Below are positions 38,786 to 46,769 of a DNA stretch of 64,000 nucleotides, piece after piece. The notes under the pieces were generated by a model. It was not told the DNA's origin. It saw only the letters and a program-made list of their open reading frames with translations, and did no database searches. A program made the translations under genes and the position numbers. The stretch covers positions 310,001-374,000 of the forward strand of contig CBDFHE010000018.1 of assembly GCA_965247455.1 (NCBI GenBank), read 5' to 3'. The stretch is from JACZYA01 sp965247455. Its GTDB lineage: Bacteria > Acidobacteriota > Terriglobia > Acidiferrales > 2-02-FULL-67-57. Each line of letters begins with the position of its first letter. The first letter of the stretch is position 1.

Positions 38786-39858
38786 TCACCATCTACCGGC
38801 GCGGCAGAATTTGGTGGGCGCGGGGCTCCGTGCTGGGCCGCAAGATCAAGCGGCGATCGCTCGATACTCAGGACCGCAATGTAGCCGCCCAGCGCCGGGC
38901 CCGGCTGGAGCTCGAACTGGAAGCCGGCGTCCAACACATCTCCTGGAAAGATTTTGAAAAAGCCTTCCTAGCCTGGATCCACGGACACCTTAAGACATCC
39001 AGCCTTCGCAAGTACGAATTTGTCCTGCACCGCTTCGGTCAATTTCTGCGCGCCCACTCGGTCGATCAAGTGGCCTTCATCTCACCCCTGATCATTTCCA
39101 ACTACATCGGCGACCGCTTGCGCGATCGTCATCCCCATCGCAGCAATACCCTCAGTGCGGAGACGATCAAATCTGATCTGCGCATCTTGCGACGCGTGTT
39201 TTCCTATGCTCTCGATTGCCACTACTTGGCCGAAAACCCCGTGCGCGTCCCCCGGCTCAACACCGAAGGCGGCAAGACCTTGCCATTCAGCCTCGAGGAG
39301 CTGGAGCGGATCGTCCACGAGCGCCTGGTCCAGCAGCGGCCTGAGCTCCTGGCTCTGGTGATGATGTTCCTTTACACCGGCCTACGGCTCTCCGATGTGG
39401 TAAGTCTGCCGAAGAAGGCGCTCGATTTTGGCACCGACCAGCTCGTCCTCCGCACCCAGAAACGCGGCCGCCTGGTGTCGTTGTCTTTGCACCCCTCGCT
39501 GCGCTCGGCTTTAACCGAACACCTGGAACGGCAGACCGAGATTCAACGCGCCAACCCGCTCGTATTCACGACCCGCGCCGGCAAGCCGCTGCGCAACGTG
39601 GATGGGTTATTGCGCCGGGTTTTTCGCCGCGCCGGCATCGAAGCCGGTCACGCGCACCGCTTCCGCGATACCTTTGCCGTCCGGCTGCTGGAAAAGGGCG
39701 CAAGTCTCTATGATGTGGCCAAGTTGCTCGGCATCACCGTCCCCGTGGCTGAGAAGCATTATGCGCCCTACGTGCAGGAGTTGCAGGCTCGCGCGCGGCG
39801 CCTGATCCACCAACTCGATCCTATCCAAGCGGAGAACATAACTCGCGCAATTCGTTAA
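38782..39858 (+). CDS. Tyrosine recombinase integrase
   Basis: 358 residues. Catalytic residues are visible: Arg202 in YTGLRLSDVV, Lys227 in RTQKRGRLV, His292 and Arg295 in HAHRFRDTFAVRLLE, His326 and the Tyr327 nucleophile in VAEKHYAPYV. The core-binding domain spans about residues 52-155 (KAFLAWIHGHLKTSSLRKYE). It ends 180 bp before attR, the expected position, and should integrate at tRNA-Gly. No sign of damage. Confidence 0.96.
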   Translation: MITIYRRGRIWWARGSVLGRKIKRRSLDTQDRNVAAQRRARLELELEAGVQHISWKDFEKAFLAWIHGHLKTSSLRKYEFVLHRFGQFLRAHSVDQVAFISPLIISNYIGDRLRDRHPHRSNTLSAETIKSDLRILRRVFSYALDCHYLAENPVRVPRLNTEGGKTLPFSLEELERIVHERLVQQRPELLALVMMFLYTGLRLSDVVSLPKKALDFGTDQLVLRTQKRGRLVSLSLHPSLRSALTEHLERQTEIQRANPLVFTTRAGKPLRNVDGLLRRVFRRAGIEAGHAHRFRDTFAVRLLEKGASLYDVAKLLGITVPVAEKHYAPYVQELQARARRLIHQLDPIQAENITRAIR

Positions 39859-40038
39859 ACGGAAGAAATAGCCGTCGAGGCGGGAATGCCTTATTATGGA
39901 TGCTCTCTGCACATTAGCTGTATAGGCTTGTCCAGGCGGCCAATAGGGTATCTGTGTCCGCAGACATACTGGGCTCTGACTGTGTACAACTAGAGCACAT
40001 CCTGCGCGTAGCCGATTGATTCTCTTTGGCTCTCCGGA

Positions 40039-40092
40039 AACGCCAGCTTCCCAAGCTGGATGTCGCGGGTTCGATCCCCGTCTCCCGCTCCA
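40039..40092 (+). repeat. attR core (right prophage junction)
   Basis: Exact 54-bp copy of the tRNA-Gly 3' end (3595-3648); the 5' part of the tRNA is absent here, so this is the displaced host copy. kdsC ends 18 bp further on, which shows the order tRNA-Gly then kdsC before integration. Confidence 0.95.
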
Positions 40093-40109
40093 ATTCCAGT
40101 GACCAGTGG

Positions 40110-40658
40110 CTAGGAGCGGAACTGGCGGAGGATGGAGTTGTATTTTCCGTGGGCGCGGAGGAGCAGGTCCACCACTTCGCGGATGGCGCCCTGGGCGCCG
40201 CGGGCGCGGGTGACGTAGTGGGCGCGTTTCTTGGCCTCCGGGCGCGCGTTGGCCACCGCCACCGCCAAGCCCACGCGGACCAGCAGCGGCAGGTCGGTTA
40301 CGTCGTCACCGACAAAGCAAACCTGGTCATCCTTCAAGCCGGCCTCAGCCAAGATGCGCTGGTAGGCGGGCAGTTTTTCAAAAACGTCCTGCTCGACGAA
40401 ATCCATCTTGAGCTCACGGGCGCGATAGGCGACGGCGGCCGAGGCGCGGCCGGTGATGATGCCGGTGCGCAGGCCGGCGCGTTGCAGCAGGCGCAGGCCG
40501 GCGCCGTCCTGGGAGTTGAAGGTTTTGATCTCGCGCGCGCTTCCGTCAGGCTCGGAGAGCAGGGAGATGCTGCCGTCGGTCAGGACGCCGTCCACGTCGG
40601 TGAGCAGCAGCTTGATCTTGCGGGCGCGGCGGAGGATTGCTGTTCGGGATTTCGGCAT
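40110..40658 (-). CDS. kdsC: KDO-8-phosphate phosphatase
   Basis: 182 residues, HAD superfamily C0 subclass. The nucleophile motif LLTDVDGVLTDGSI, the TGRAS motif (GIITGRASAAV), the Lys in FEKLPAYQ and the VGDDVTDLPLL motif are all present. It releases phosphate from Kdo-8-P in the cytoplasm, the third step of Kdo synthesis. kdsD, kdsA, pyrG and kdsB lie on the same strand in the following 12 kb. Confidence 0.95.
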   Translation of the reverse strand: MPKSRTAILRRARKIKLLLTDVDGVLTDGSISLLSEPDGSAREIKTFNSQDGAGLRLLQRAGLRTGIITGRASAAVAYRARELKMDFVEQDVFEKLPAYQRILAEAGLKDDQVCFVGDDVTDLPLLVRVGLAVAVANARPEAKKRAHYVTRARGAQGAIREVVDLLLRAHGKYNSILRQFRS

Positions 40659-40699
40659 ACGGGCGGCACGTTACAGGGCGGGCCGCCATTCGTCAATCA

Positions 40700-41212
40700 T
40701 CAACCGGACTGGCGGCGGAGCTCCCAGATGCGGGCCAGGTGGTGGTCGTCGTGCTCGGCGACGAAGTAGAGCAGGTCAACCAAACGCATGGGAGTCTTCA
40801 GCCGTGGATGCAGCGCGGTACGGGCAAAGAGGGGGGCCGGGAAACTCTCCAAGCGCTCTATCGTATCCGCGCGGGCGCGGCGAAAAACCGCCAGTATCTC
40901 CGCCAACGGCCGCTGGTTGTAGCAAGCTTCGAAGGTCTTGCGGTTGGTGAGGTCGGCGGGAGCCAAGGTTTCCGCGCCGGTGCGGTAGTCATCCAGGCGC
41001 GCGAGCCAGAGCGCTTCCAGGTCGAGCAGGTGACCGGCGTTTTCCTGGATGGACCACTTGCCACCGAGCTGGCGGACCAGCTGCTCCGTGGCGAGGTCGC
41101 GCACCAACTCTTCCAGTCGTGCCGGCGCGCCCCGCAGGCGCATGCACAGGTTAGGATAGAGCTCAACCGGGAACTTGAACCTGCGCTCAAACCAAACCGT
41201 GAGCTCGGTCAT
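40700..41212 (-). CDS. DinB-like protein
   Basis: 170 residues. WSIQENAGHLLDLEALWLAR and VDLLYFVAEHDDHHLARIW carry the three metal-binding His of the DinB/YfiT four-helix bundle. Family members are often thiol transferases or of unknown function. The ATG overlaps the stop of the next DinB-like gene (ATGA). Confidence 0.85.
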   Translation of the reverse strand: MTELTVWFERRFKFPVELYPNLCMRLRGAPARLEELVRDLATEQLVRQLGGKWSIQENAGHLLDLEALWLARLDDYRTGAETLAPADLTNRKTFEACYNQRPLAEILAVFRRARADTIERLESFPAPLFARTALHPRLKTPMRLVDLLYFVAEHDDHHLARIWELRRQSG

Positions 41213-41708
41213 GCGGCTCTCGACCCGCGCCTGAATTGCTTCAGGATGCCATCAATCTGCTTCAGGTGATTGAGGTCGTGGCCGGCGTAGAGGCGAACCG
41301 TGTGGGCGATGCTTTCCCGGCCGCGTTCCGCGTGCAATCCGTAGTTGCTCCACTTCTTCTTTGGAACGGATTGAAGCAAGGCGAGATTATTTTCCCGCAG
41401 AGCGCCAAACGCCTCGATGGTCCTGCGCACGTCCCGCTTCCCGTAGCCGCCGCTCTTCGCCCATTTGTCCTGATCGATGGCTTGAATGGGCGTGCGGTTG
41501 GCGCTCAGCATCATGCGGATGCGGTAGCCGATGACCAACTCAACGTCAGCGAGGTGAGCGACGATCTCTCCAATCGACCATTTGCCCGGCGCGGGACGCG
41601 CTTGAGGCGCGCCAACCACCTGGGAGTTACGCGCAGGATTGCGAGTGGCTTCCGGTTCCCTACGTAGCTGACTATGCGTTTGCTGTACTGCCGCGGTGTT
41701 TCGCGCAT
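41209..41708 (-). pseudogene. DinB-like protein with frame break
   Basis: The C-terminal part (ARPAPGKWSIGEIVAHLADV, YAGHDLNHLKQID) is a clear DinB domain. The expected N-terminus (MRETPRQYSKRIVSYVGN...RVTPRWLARL) is encoded from an ATG at 41708 but one frame away, so the two parts are joined by a deletion with frame change near 41600. A frame-consistent ORF runs from 41790 but with an implausible N-terminus. Confidence 0.6.
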
Positions 41709-41832
41709 GGTTCCACCCCCTCTTGACTCCCTCATTTGGATACACGGACGAGGGCGGTGGATAGTGCCAATTTGGCTTGACAGAAGCCACAGAGGCACCA
41801 GTTTCTAGCTCCTAGCTTCCAGCCTCCAGTCT

Positions 41833-42813
41833 CTAGAACAGTTGGGTAGTCCAGAGGTCGTGGACGTGGATGACGCCTTGCAGGCGGCGCTGGCTGTCCA
41901 CCACCAGGATGGAGGTGATCTTGCGCTCCTCCATCAGGCGCAGGGCGGCGCCGGCCAGCTCATCGCCGGGAACGGTGGTGGGATTTTTGGTCATGCAGTC
42001 GGCGGCGGTCAGTTCCAGGATTCCCTTTTTGCGCTTCTGCATCAGGCGGCGCAGGTCGCCGTCGGTGATGACGCCGGCCAGGCGGCCTGCCCCGCTTCCG
42101 GCCGGGTGAGAATCCTCAACCACGGCGGTCAGGCCCAGGCCCTTGCGGCTCATCTCGTAGATCACGTCCGGCATCTTCGTGCCGGGGCTGACGCAGGGGA
42201 GCTGGTCGCCGGTGTGCATCAGGTCTTCCACCTTTTGCAGCTTCTTGCCCAGGCGGCCGCCGGGGTGGAGCAGGGCGAAGTCTTCTTCCTTGAAGCCGCG
42301 GCGCTCCAGCAGCGCGACGGCCAGCGCGTCGCCCATCGCCAGCATGGCGGTGGTGGAGGCGGTGGGGGCGAGGTTGAGCGAACAGGCTTCGCGCTCGACC
42401 CGGATGTCGAGCACAGCGTCGGCGGCTTGCGCGAGAGTGGATTTGCCGTTGCCGGTAAGCGCGATGACGGGAATGCCCAGGCGCTTGGCGGCGGGCAGCA
42501 GTTGGTTGATCTCCTCGGTCTCGCCGCTGTAGCTGAGCGCCAGCAGCAGGTCGCCGCGGACGATCATGCCCAGGTCGCCGTGGGCGGCCTCGGCCGGGTG
42601 GAGGAAAAACGACGGCGTGCCGGTGGAGGCGAAGGTGGCGGCAATCTTCTGCCCAATCAGGCCGGACTTGCCCATGCCGGTCACCACCACGCGCCCCGGC
42701 GCGGCGAAGACCAGCTCCACCGCTTCCTCAAAGGTCTTGTCCAGGCGTTGGAGCAGACCTTCCAGCGCTTCCAGCTCGGTCTGCAACACTCGCCGCGCAA
42801 TCTTGAGGCTCAT
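41833..42813 (-). CDS. kdsD: Arabinose-5-phosphate isomerase (KpsF/GutQ family)
   Basis: About 326 residues from the ATG at 42813. An SIS domain (RVVVTGMGKSGLIGQKIAAT, LALSYSGETEEINQLLP) is followed by the conserved LNLAPTASTTAMLAMGDALA and two CBS domains (about 205-326, ending GVIHVHDLWTTQLF). It interconverts ribulose-5-P and arabinose-5-P, the first dedicated step of Kdo synthesis. Confidence 0.95.
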   Translation of the reverse strand: MSLKIARRVLQTELEALEGLLQRLDKTFEEAVELVFAAPGRVVVTGMGKSGLIGQKIAATFASTGTPSFFLHPAEAAHGDLGMIVRGDLLLALSYSGETEEINQLLPAAKRLGIPVIALTGNGKSTLAQAADAVLDIRVEREACSLNLAPTASTTAMLAMGDALAVALLERRGFKEEDFALLHPGGRLGKKLQKVEDLMHTGDQLPCVSPGTKMPDVIYEMSRKGLGLTAVVEDSHPAGSGAGRLAGVITDGDLRRLMQKRKKGILELTAADCMTKNPTTVPGDELAGAALRLMEERKITSILVVDSQRRLQGVIHVHDLWTTQLF

Positions 42814-42882
42814 GGCTGCAACACTAAACTTTCCCTGATTGCCCGTCAATGTTTCAAGTGCAAGTGCATTCAGATGAGTTCA

Positions 42883-43692
42883 TCACCTACCTTCCAAGAG
42901 ACCGCATACCGCAGACGCCCACTTGATGCAGTCGTAAGCTGTCCTTCGAAGCGCAGGTCTCGTTCCGTGGACATCACCCATTACTCTTCGGAGTGTTTGA
43001 AGAGCTTGAGCGGCGTGGTTTGTAGCTCTTCTCATGTCTTCCACAACAGTAGCAGCGTCCGCGGGCGCAATGCCCAGTTCTTCGAACTCCTGCCGCATTT
43101 CCTCGAACACATGCAAATTCTGCAAAGCAGTGTTCACTTTGGCCTGGAAGGCGACCTGTCCCGGATTTCCGAACCCGTGCCTCTCGTAAATCGACTGTGT
43201 AGCCAAGTCAACTGCACCGCAAGCCGATGTGATAGCTCCACTTTCGTCTCCGCTTACAAGTCTGCTCATTGCACGCGCCTGTTCGGCACCGGACGAAGGA
43301 GGAATGTAGGCTGCTTCGCGAGAATCAAACAAGCCAACCGGGACGAAGGTTCCATCGATGAACTCGAAGCCGTGCCTCAGGAGAAGCTGCCGAATACGTT
43401 CAGCCCGTTCTGCATCTCCCTGCATTAATCTCTCAGCTAGGATAGAAATGGCTGTTAGTTGTGCATCGCGAGCCATTTCACCAAAGAGGCGGTCTACGGC
43501 TAGCATTACTTCTGCTCAACTGCCCGCGCCACCCCTCGCTTCTGATTCTGCTGGAATGCGTGTCACGTCGAAACCTGCAGCGGCCACTGTGTTTCGGATA
43601 TTTTGGACCGATAGGTTGTTAAGTTCTGACCTCAAAGCAGCATAAACGCGATTGACGTCAACGTCAGGTAGTGTTACTTGGTTTGAACTCAT
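42883..43692 (-). pseudogene. Abortive-infection-like protein with internal TGA
   Basis: One reading frame is interrupted only by a TGA at 43518-43516, between GGAGS and AEVMLAVDRLF. A CGA-to-TGA transition would restore an Arg codon and a 269-residue protein. The 207-residue C-terminal part, which can start at the ATG at 43506, ends in QALQTLRRVMGDVHGTRP and YDCIKWASAVCGLLE, like the Abi_C domain of abortive-infection proteins. The 58-residue upstream part has its own ATG at 43692. It interrupts the kds cluster. Confidence 0.6.
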
Positions 43693-43733
43693 CGCTCCTA
43701 GTCCTCCAAAAGATCTTGCGGCCCCACACAGCC

Positions 43734-44567
43734 TTAGTCTCGCGCGGCGCGGGCGAGGGCGAGGAGTTTTTGGAGCAGGGGTTTGAGCTGGGCGAGGGGG
43801 AGCTGGTTGGAGGCGTCCGACAGCGCGGCGGGGGGATTGTCGTGGACTTCGAGGAAGAGGCCGTCCACGCCCGCGGCGACGGCGGCGCGCGCCAACGGCT
43901 CGATGAACTCCGGCTGGCCGCCCGATTGCTTCCCTTCTCCGCCCGGGAGTTGCAGCGAGTGGGTGGCGTCGAAGACCACCGGGTAGCCGAAGCCGCGCAT
44001 AATTGGAAACGAGCGCATGTCCACCACCAGGTTGTTGTAGCCGAAGCTGGTGCCGCGCTCGGTGAGCAGAATCTTTTCGTTGCCGGTGGAAGCGACCTTC
44101 TCCACTGCGGTCTTCATCTCGGCGGGCGAGAGGAACTGGCCCTTCTTGATGTTCACCACCCGGCCCGACTTGCCCGCCGCCAGCAGCAGGTCGGTCTGCC
44201 GGCAGAGGAAGGCGGGGATTTGCAGCACGTCGGCGACTTCGGCCGCCGCCGCGACCTGCGCGGGCTCGTGCACGTCAGTGAGAATGGGCAGGCGGAGATT
44301 GTCCTTGATGCGGCGAAGAATTTTCAATCCCTCGGCCACGCCCGGGCCGCGATAGGAGTTGATGGAGGTGCGGTTGGCTTTGTCGTAGCTGCTCTTGAAG
44401 ATGTAGGGCAACTTCAATTCGGCACAAACCGCAGCGATGCGCTCGGCCATCGAGCGGGCGTGGGCCTCCGATTCAATCACGCAGGGACCGGCAATCAGAA
44501 ACAGGCCGTTCGTCCCGCCGAGCTTCAACGAGCCGACGGGAATCTCGCGTGTGGTGTTGGACGACAT
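43734..44567 (-). CDS. kdsA: 3-deoxy-D-manno-octulosonate 8-phosphate synthase
   Basis: 277 residues. LFLIAGPCVIESEAHARSMA, FKSSYDKANRTSINSYRGPG, DVLQIPAFLCRQTDLLLAA, NIKKGQFLSP and VVFDATHSLQLPGG are the standard KdsA signatures. It condenses arabinose-5-P with phosphoenolpyruvate. The conserved Cys/Asn metal-site positions would define the class, which I have not resolved. Confidence 0.97.
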   Translation of the reverse strand: MSSNTTREIPVGSLKLGGTNGLFLIAGPCVIESEAHARSMAERIAAVCAELKLPYIFKSSYDKANRTSINSYRGPGVAEGLKILRRIKDNLRLPILTDVHEPAQVAAAAEVADVLQIPAFLCRQTDLLLAAGKSGRVVNIKKGQFLSPAEMKTAVEKVASTGNEKILLTERGTSFGYNNLVVDMRSFPIMRGFGYPVVFDATHSLQLPGGEGKQSGGQPEFIEPLARAAVAAGVDGLFLEVHDNPPAALSDASNQLPLAQLKPLLQKLLALARAARD

Positions 44568-44623
44568 AGCCGGCGGCTATTATGGCCGCGTCTTCGCTCG
44601 GCAGGCAATCCCTATTGATTGCG

Positions 44624-44771
44624 GGTAGTGTCTTGATTTGAGCGATTCGGAACTCGGCCCAAATCACACCGAGCCCTGCGGCCCCCGCCTGCCTACCGCA
44701 GGCAGGCCGCAGGGATTTTCGCTTCCCCCAGGCAGGGGCCTGGGGGCTCGGTGTGAAATTAAGACACTACC
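44624..44771. mobile_element. MITE-like element, copy A, with target-site duplication
   Basis: A 148-bp element with terminal inverted repeats GGTAGTGTCTT.../...AAGACACTACC is flanked by the direct repeat TGATTGCGGGT (44616-44626 and 44772-44782). It encodes no protein and has internal hairpins, including the CCTGCCTACCGCAGGCAGG palindrome at 44688-44706. A second copy in opposite orientation lies at 62887-63017. It sits upstream of kdsA. Confidence 0.8.
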
Positions 44772-44788
44772 TGATTGCGGGTGCCGAG

Positions 44789-44807
44789 CCTGCCTGCGGT
44801 AGGCAGG
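44789..44807. repeat. Interspersed palindrome CCTGCCTGCGGTAGGCAGG
   Basis: Inverse-orientation copy of the same palindrome, next to MITE copy A and followed at 44851-44880 by another inverted segment (GCGCAGGCA-TTCC-TGCCTGCGC), a motif that recurs in degenerate form near 57982. Confidence 0.6.
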
Positions 44808-44890
44808 TCTGCCCTACTATCTTTAAGGGGTTTCTTCTTCCTGATTTTAGTGGCGCAGGCATTCCTGCCTGCGCAGACCAGCGCAAGTTC

Positions 44891-46615
44891 CTAAGCTTCC
44901 TTCTGCGCCACTTCGGGTCGGGGGCTTTCCGCTTGGTCGCGGGCGGCGGTACGGTTGCGGTAGGCGGCTTGGATGAAGGCCTTGAAGAGCGGGTGGGGCG
45001 CGAAGGGCTTGGACTTAAATTCGGGGTGGAACTGGCAGCCCAGGAACCACGGGTGGTCGGCAAGCCCCTCGGCTCCGCTCGGGACAGGCCCCTCGGCGGG
45101 ACTCCCCTCGACTCCATTCGGGGCAGGCGGGACAAGCTCGACGATTTCAACGTAGGTGCCGTCGGGGGTGGCGCCCGTCAGGCGCAGGCCGTGGGCCACG
45201 AGCGTCTCTTCGTACTCGCGGTTGAACTCGTAGCGATGGCGGTGGCGCTCGGAGATTTCCAACTCGCCGAATGCCTTGTGTGCCCAGGAGTCTTTTTCCA
45301 ATTTGCAGGGCCACGCGCCCAGGCGCATGGTGCCGCCCAGCTCGTCCACGCCCAACAACTCGCGCAGCTTGTAGATGACGCGGTGGGGGGTGCCGGGGTT
45401 GAACTCGGTGGAGTCGGCGTCGCCCAGGCCGCAGGCGTTGCGGGCGAACTCGATCACCGCGCACTGCATCCCCAGGCAGATGCCCAGGAAAGGAACCCGG
45501 CGCTCGCGAGCGTAGCGGATGGCGTTCAGCATGCCGGCGATGCCACGCTTGCCGAAGCCGCCCGGCACCAGGATGCCGTCCAGGTCTTGCAACTGCGCTT
45601 CCCAGTTCTCGCCCTCGACGCCTTCCGATTCGATCCAGGCAACTTCGGTGCGCAGGTTGTGCGCCAGGCCGCCGTGGACCAGCGCCTCGTTCAGGCTCTT
45701 GTAGGAGTCGGTGAGCTGGACGTACTTGCCCACCACGCCGATGCGAACCGTGTCGGCGGGGTTCCGGATGCGGTGCAGGAGCTCGTGCCAGGGCCGCAGG
45801 TCAGCCGGGCCGACCGACAGGTCGAGCCGCCGGAGAATCTGCTCGTCCAGCTTTTCCTCCGCCAGCGCCAGCGGAACTTGGTAGATAGTGTCAACGTCGC
45901 GGGCGGTGATGACCGCCTCTTCGGCCACGCTGCAGAACATGGCGATCTTGCTTTTGACCTCGTGGGTCAGCGGCCGCTCGGTGCGGCAGAGCAAAATGTC
46001 GGGCTGGATGCCGATGCTGCGCAGCTCCTTGACGCTGTGCTGGGTAGGCTTGGTCTTCAGCTCGCCGGCCGTGCCGATGAAAGGCACCAGCGTGACGTGG
46101 ACAAAGAGCGTGTTCTTCCAGCCCAGCTCCAGCCGCAGCTGCCGGATCGACTCCAGGAAGGGCAGCGACTCGATGTCGCCCACCGTGCCGCCGATTTCAG
46201 CGATCACGACGTCCACCTCAGCAGCCACCTTGCGCATCGTCGCCTTGATCTCGTTGGTGACGTGCGGGACCACCTGCACGGTCTTGCCCAAGTAGTCGCC
46301 CCGGCGCTCCTTGGCGATGATGGACTCGTAGATGCGCCCGGCGGTCCAGTTGTGGTCGCGGGTCAGGCGCGCGTGGGTGAAGCGCTCGTAGTGGCCCAGG
46401 TCGAGGTCGGTTTCCGCGCCGTCGTCGGTGACGAACACCTCGCCGTGCTGGTAGGGCGACATGGTGCCCGGGTCAACGTTCAAATAAGGATCGAACTTTT
46501 GCAGAGTGACTCTGAGGCCGCGACTTTCGAGGAGGGCTCCGATGGAGGAGGCCGAAATCCCTTTACCGAGCGAGGAAACTACACCGCCGGTGACAAAGAT
46601 ATACTTGGTCCCCAT
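44891..46615 (-). CDS. pyrG: CTP synthase with repeat-encoded insertion
   Basis: 574 residues. Synthase domain: YIFVTGGVVSSLGKGISASS and IEIGGTVGDIES-like stretch; glutaminase domain with the Cys nucleophile in FLGICLGMQCAVIEFAR and His/Glu in GCQFHPEF. It aminates UTP to CTP, which KdsB needs for CMP-Kdo. About 25 residues (495-519, VPPAPNGVEGSPAEG... to GLA) are inserted just before DHPWFLGCQFHPEF, encoded by two CCCGAGCG-type repeats at 45065-45127. The enzyme is longer than the usual 540-550 residues. Confidence 0.95.
   Translation of the reverse strand: MGTKYIFVTGGVVSSLGKGISASSIGALLESRGLRVTLQKFDPYLNVDPGTMSPYQHGEVFVTDDGAETDLDLGHYERFTHARLTRDHNWTAGRIYESIIAKERRGDYLGKTVQVVPHVTNEIKATMRKVAAEVDVVIAEIGGTVGDIESLPFLESIRQLRLELGWKNTLFVHVTLVPFIGTAGELKTKPTQHSVKELRSIGIQPDILLCRTERPLTHEVKSKIAMFCSVAEEAVITARDVDTIYQVPLALAEEKLDEQILRRLDLSVGPADLRPWHELLHRIRNPADTVRIGVVGKYVQLTDSYKSLNEALVHGGLAHNLRTEVAWIESEGVEGENWEAQLQDLDGILVPGGFGKRGIAGMLNAIRYARERRVPFLGICLGMQCAVIEFARNACGLGDADSTEFNPGTPHRVIYKLRELLGVDELGGTMRLGAWPCKLEKDSWAHKAFGELEISERHRHRYEFNREYEETLVAHGLRLTGATPDGTYVEIVELVPPAPNGVEGSPAEGPVPSGAEGLADHPWFLGCQFHPEFKSKPFAPHPLFKAFIQAAYRNRTAARDQAESPRPEVAQKEA
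45065..45127. repeat. Two repeat copies inserted in frame in pyrG
   Basis: CCCCTCGGCTCCGCTCGG (from 45065) and CCCCTCGACTCCATTCGG (from 45104) are related 24-bp units. They belong to the same family as the repeats at 29820 and 35131 in the prophage, and one like it lies in uvrA at 63779-63809. Confidence 0.7.
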
Positions 46616-46769
46616 TCAGTTTCTGCGACACCTCTGCTTTTTGGGAGTATCTGTCGGTCAAGCGTGCCTGTTGCACGACCCATTATCGCCGCAACCCGCC
46701 CGCTTGTCAAACCAGCTTTCTGCCACCGCCCGGCCTCACCCCGCCGCTCATAAGCATCAAGGTCTGATC

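Larger units (their letters stand above)
3595..40092. mobile_element. Integrated HK97-like siphovirus prophage, about 36.5 kb
   Basis: The element is bounded by a perfect 54-bp direct repeat of the tRNA-Gly 3' end, with a tyrosine integrase gene next to the right copy. Inside are an almost complete head, packaging, tail and lysis gene set (TerS, TerL, portal, protease, capsid, connectors, tail tube, chaperone G/GT, tape measure, tail tip, amidase, holin-like, spanin-like) plus regulators. Most genes read leftward and many overlap by ATGA. Several genes look frameshifted or truncated (4906-5261, 17226-17886, 29859-30299, 34113-34289), so inducibility is uncertain. Confidence 0.96.

Noticed and set aside
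41842..43428. Long plus-strand ORF (528 codons) opposite kdsD and the Abi-like gene
   Set aside because: It is the antisense shadow of kdsD in high-GC DNA; composition is Gly/Val/His-rich and no family fits.
43516..43518. TGA in the Abi-like gene as a selenocysteine codon
   Set aside because: No convincing SECIS-like hairpin directly downstream and no selenoprotein family match; a CGA-to-TGA change is simpler.
44753..46753. Long plus-strand ORF (666 codons) opposite pyrG
   Set aside because: Antisense shadow of pyrG; the real gene on the minus strand has all CTP synthase motifs.
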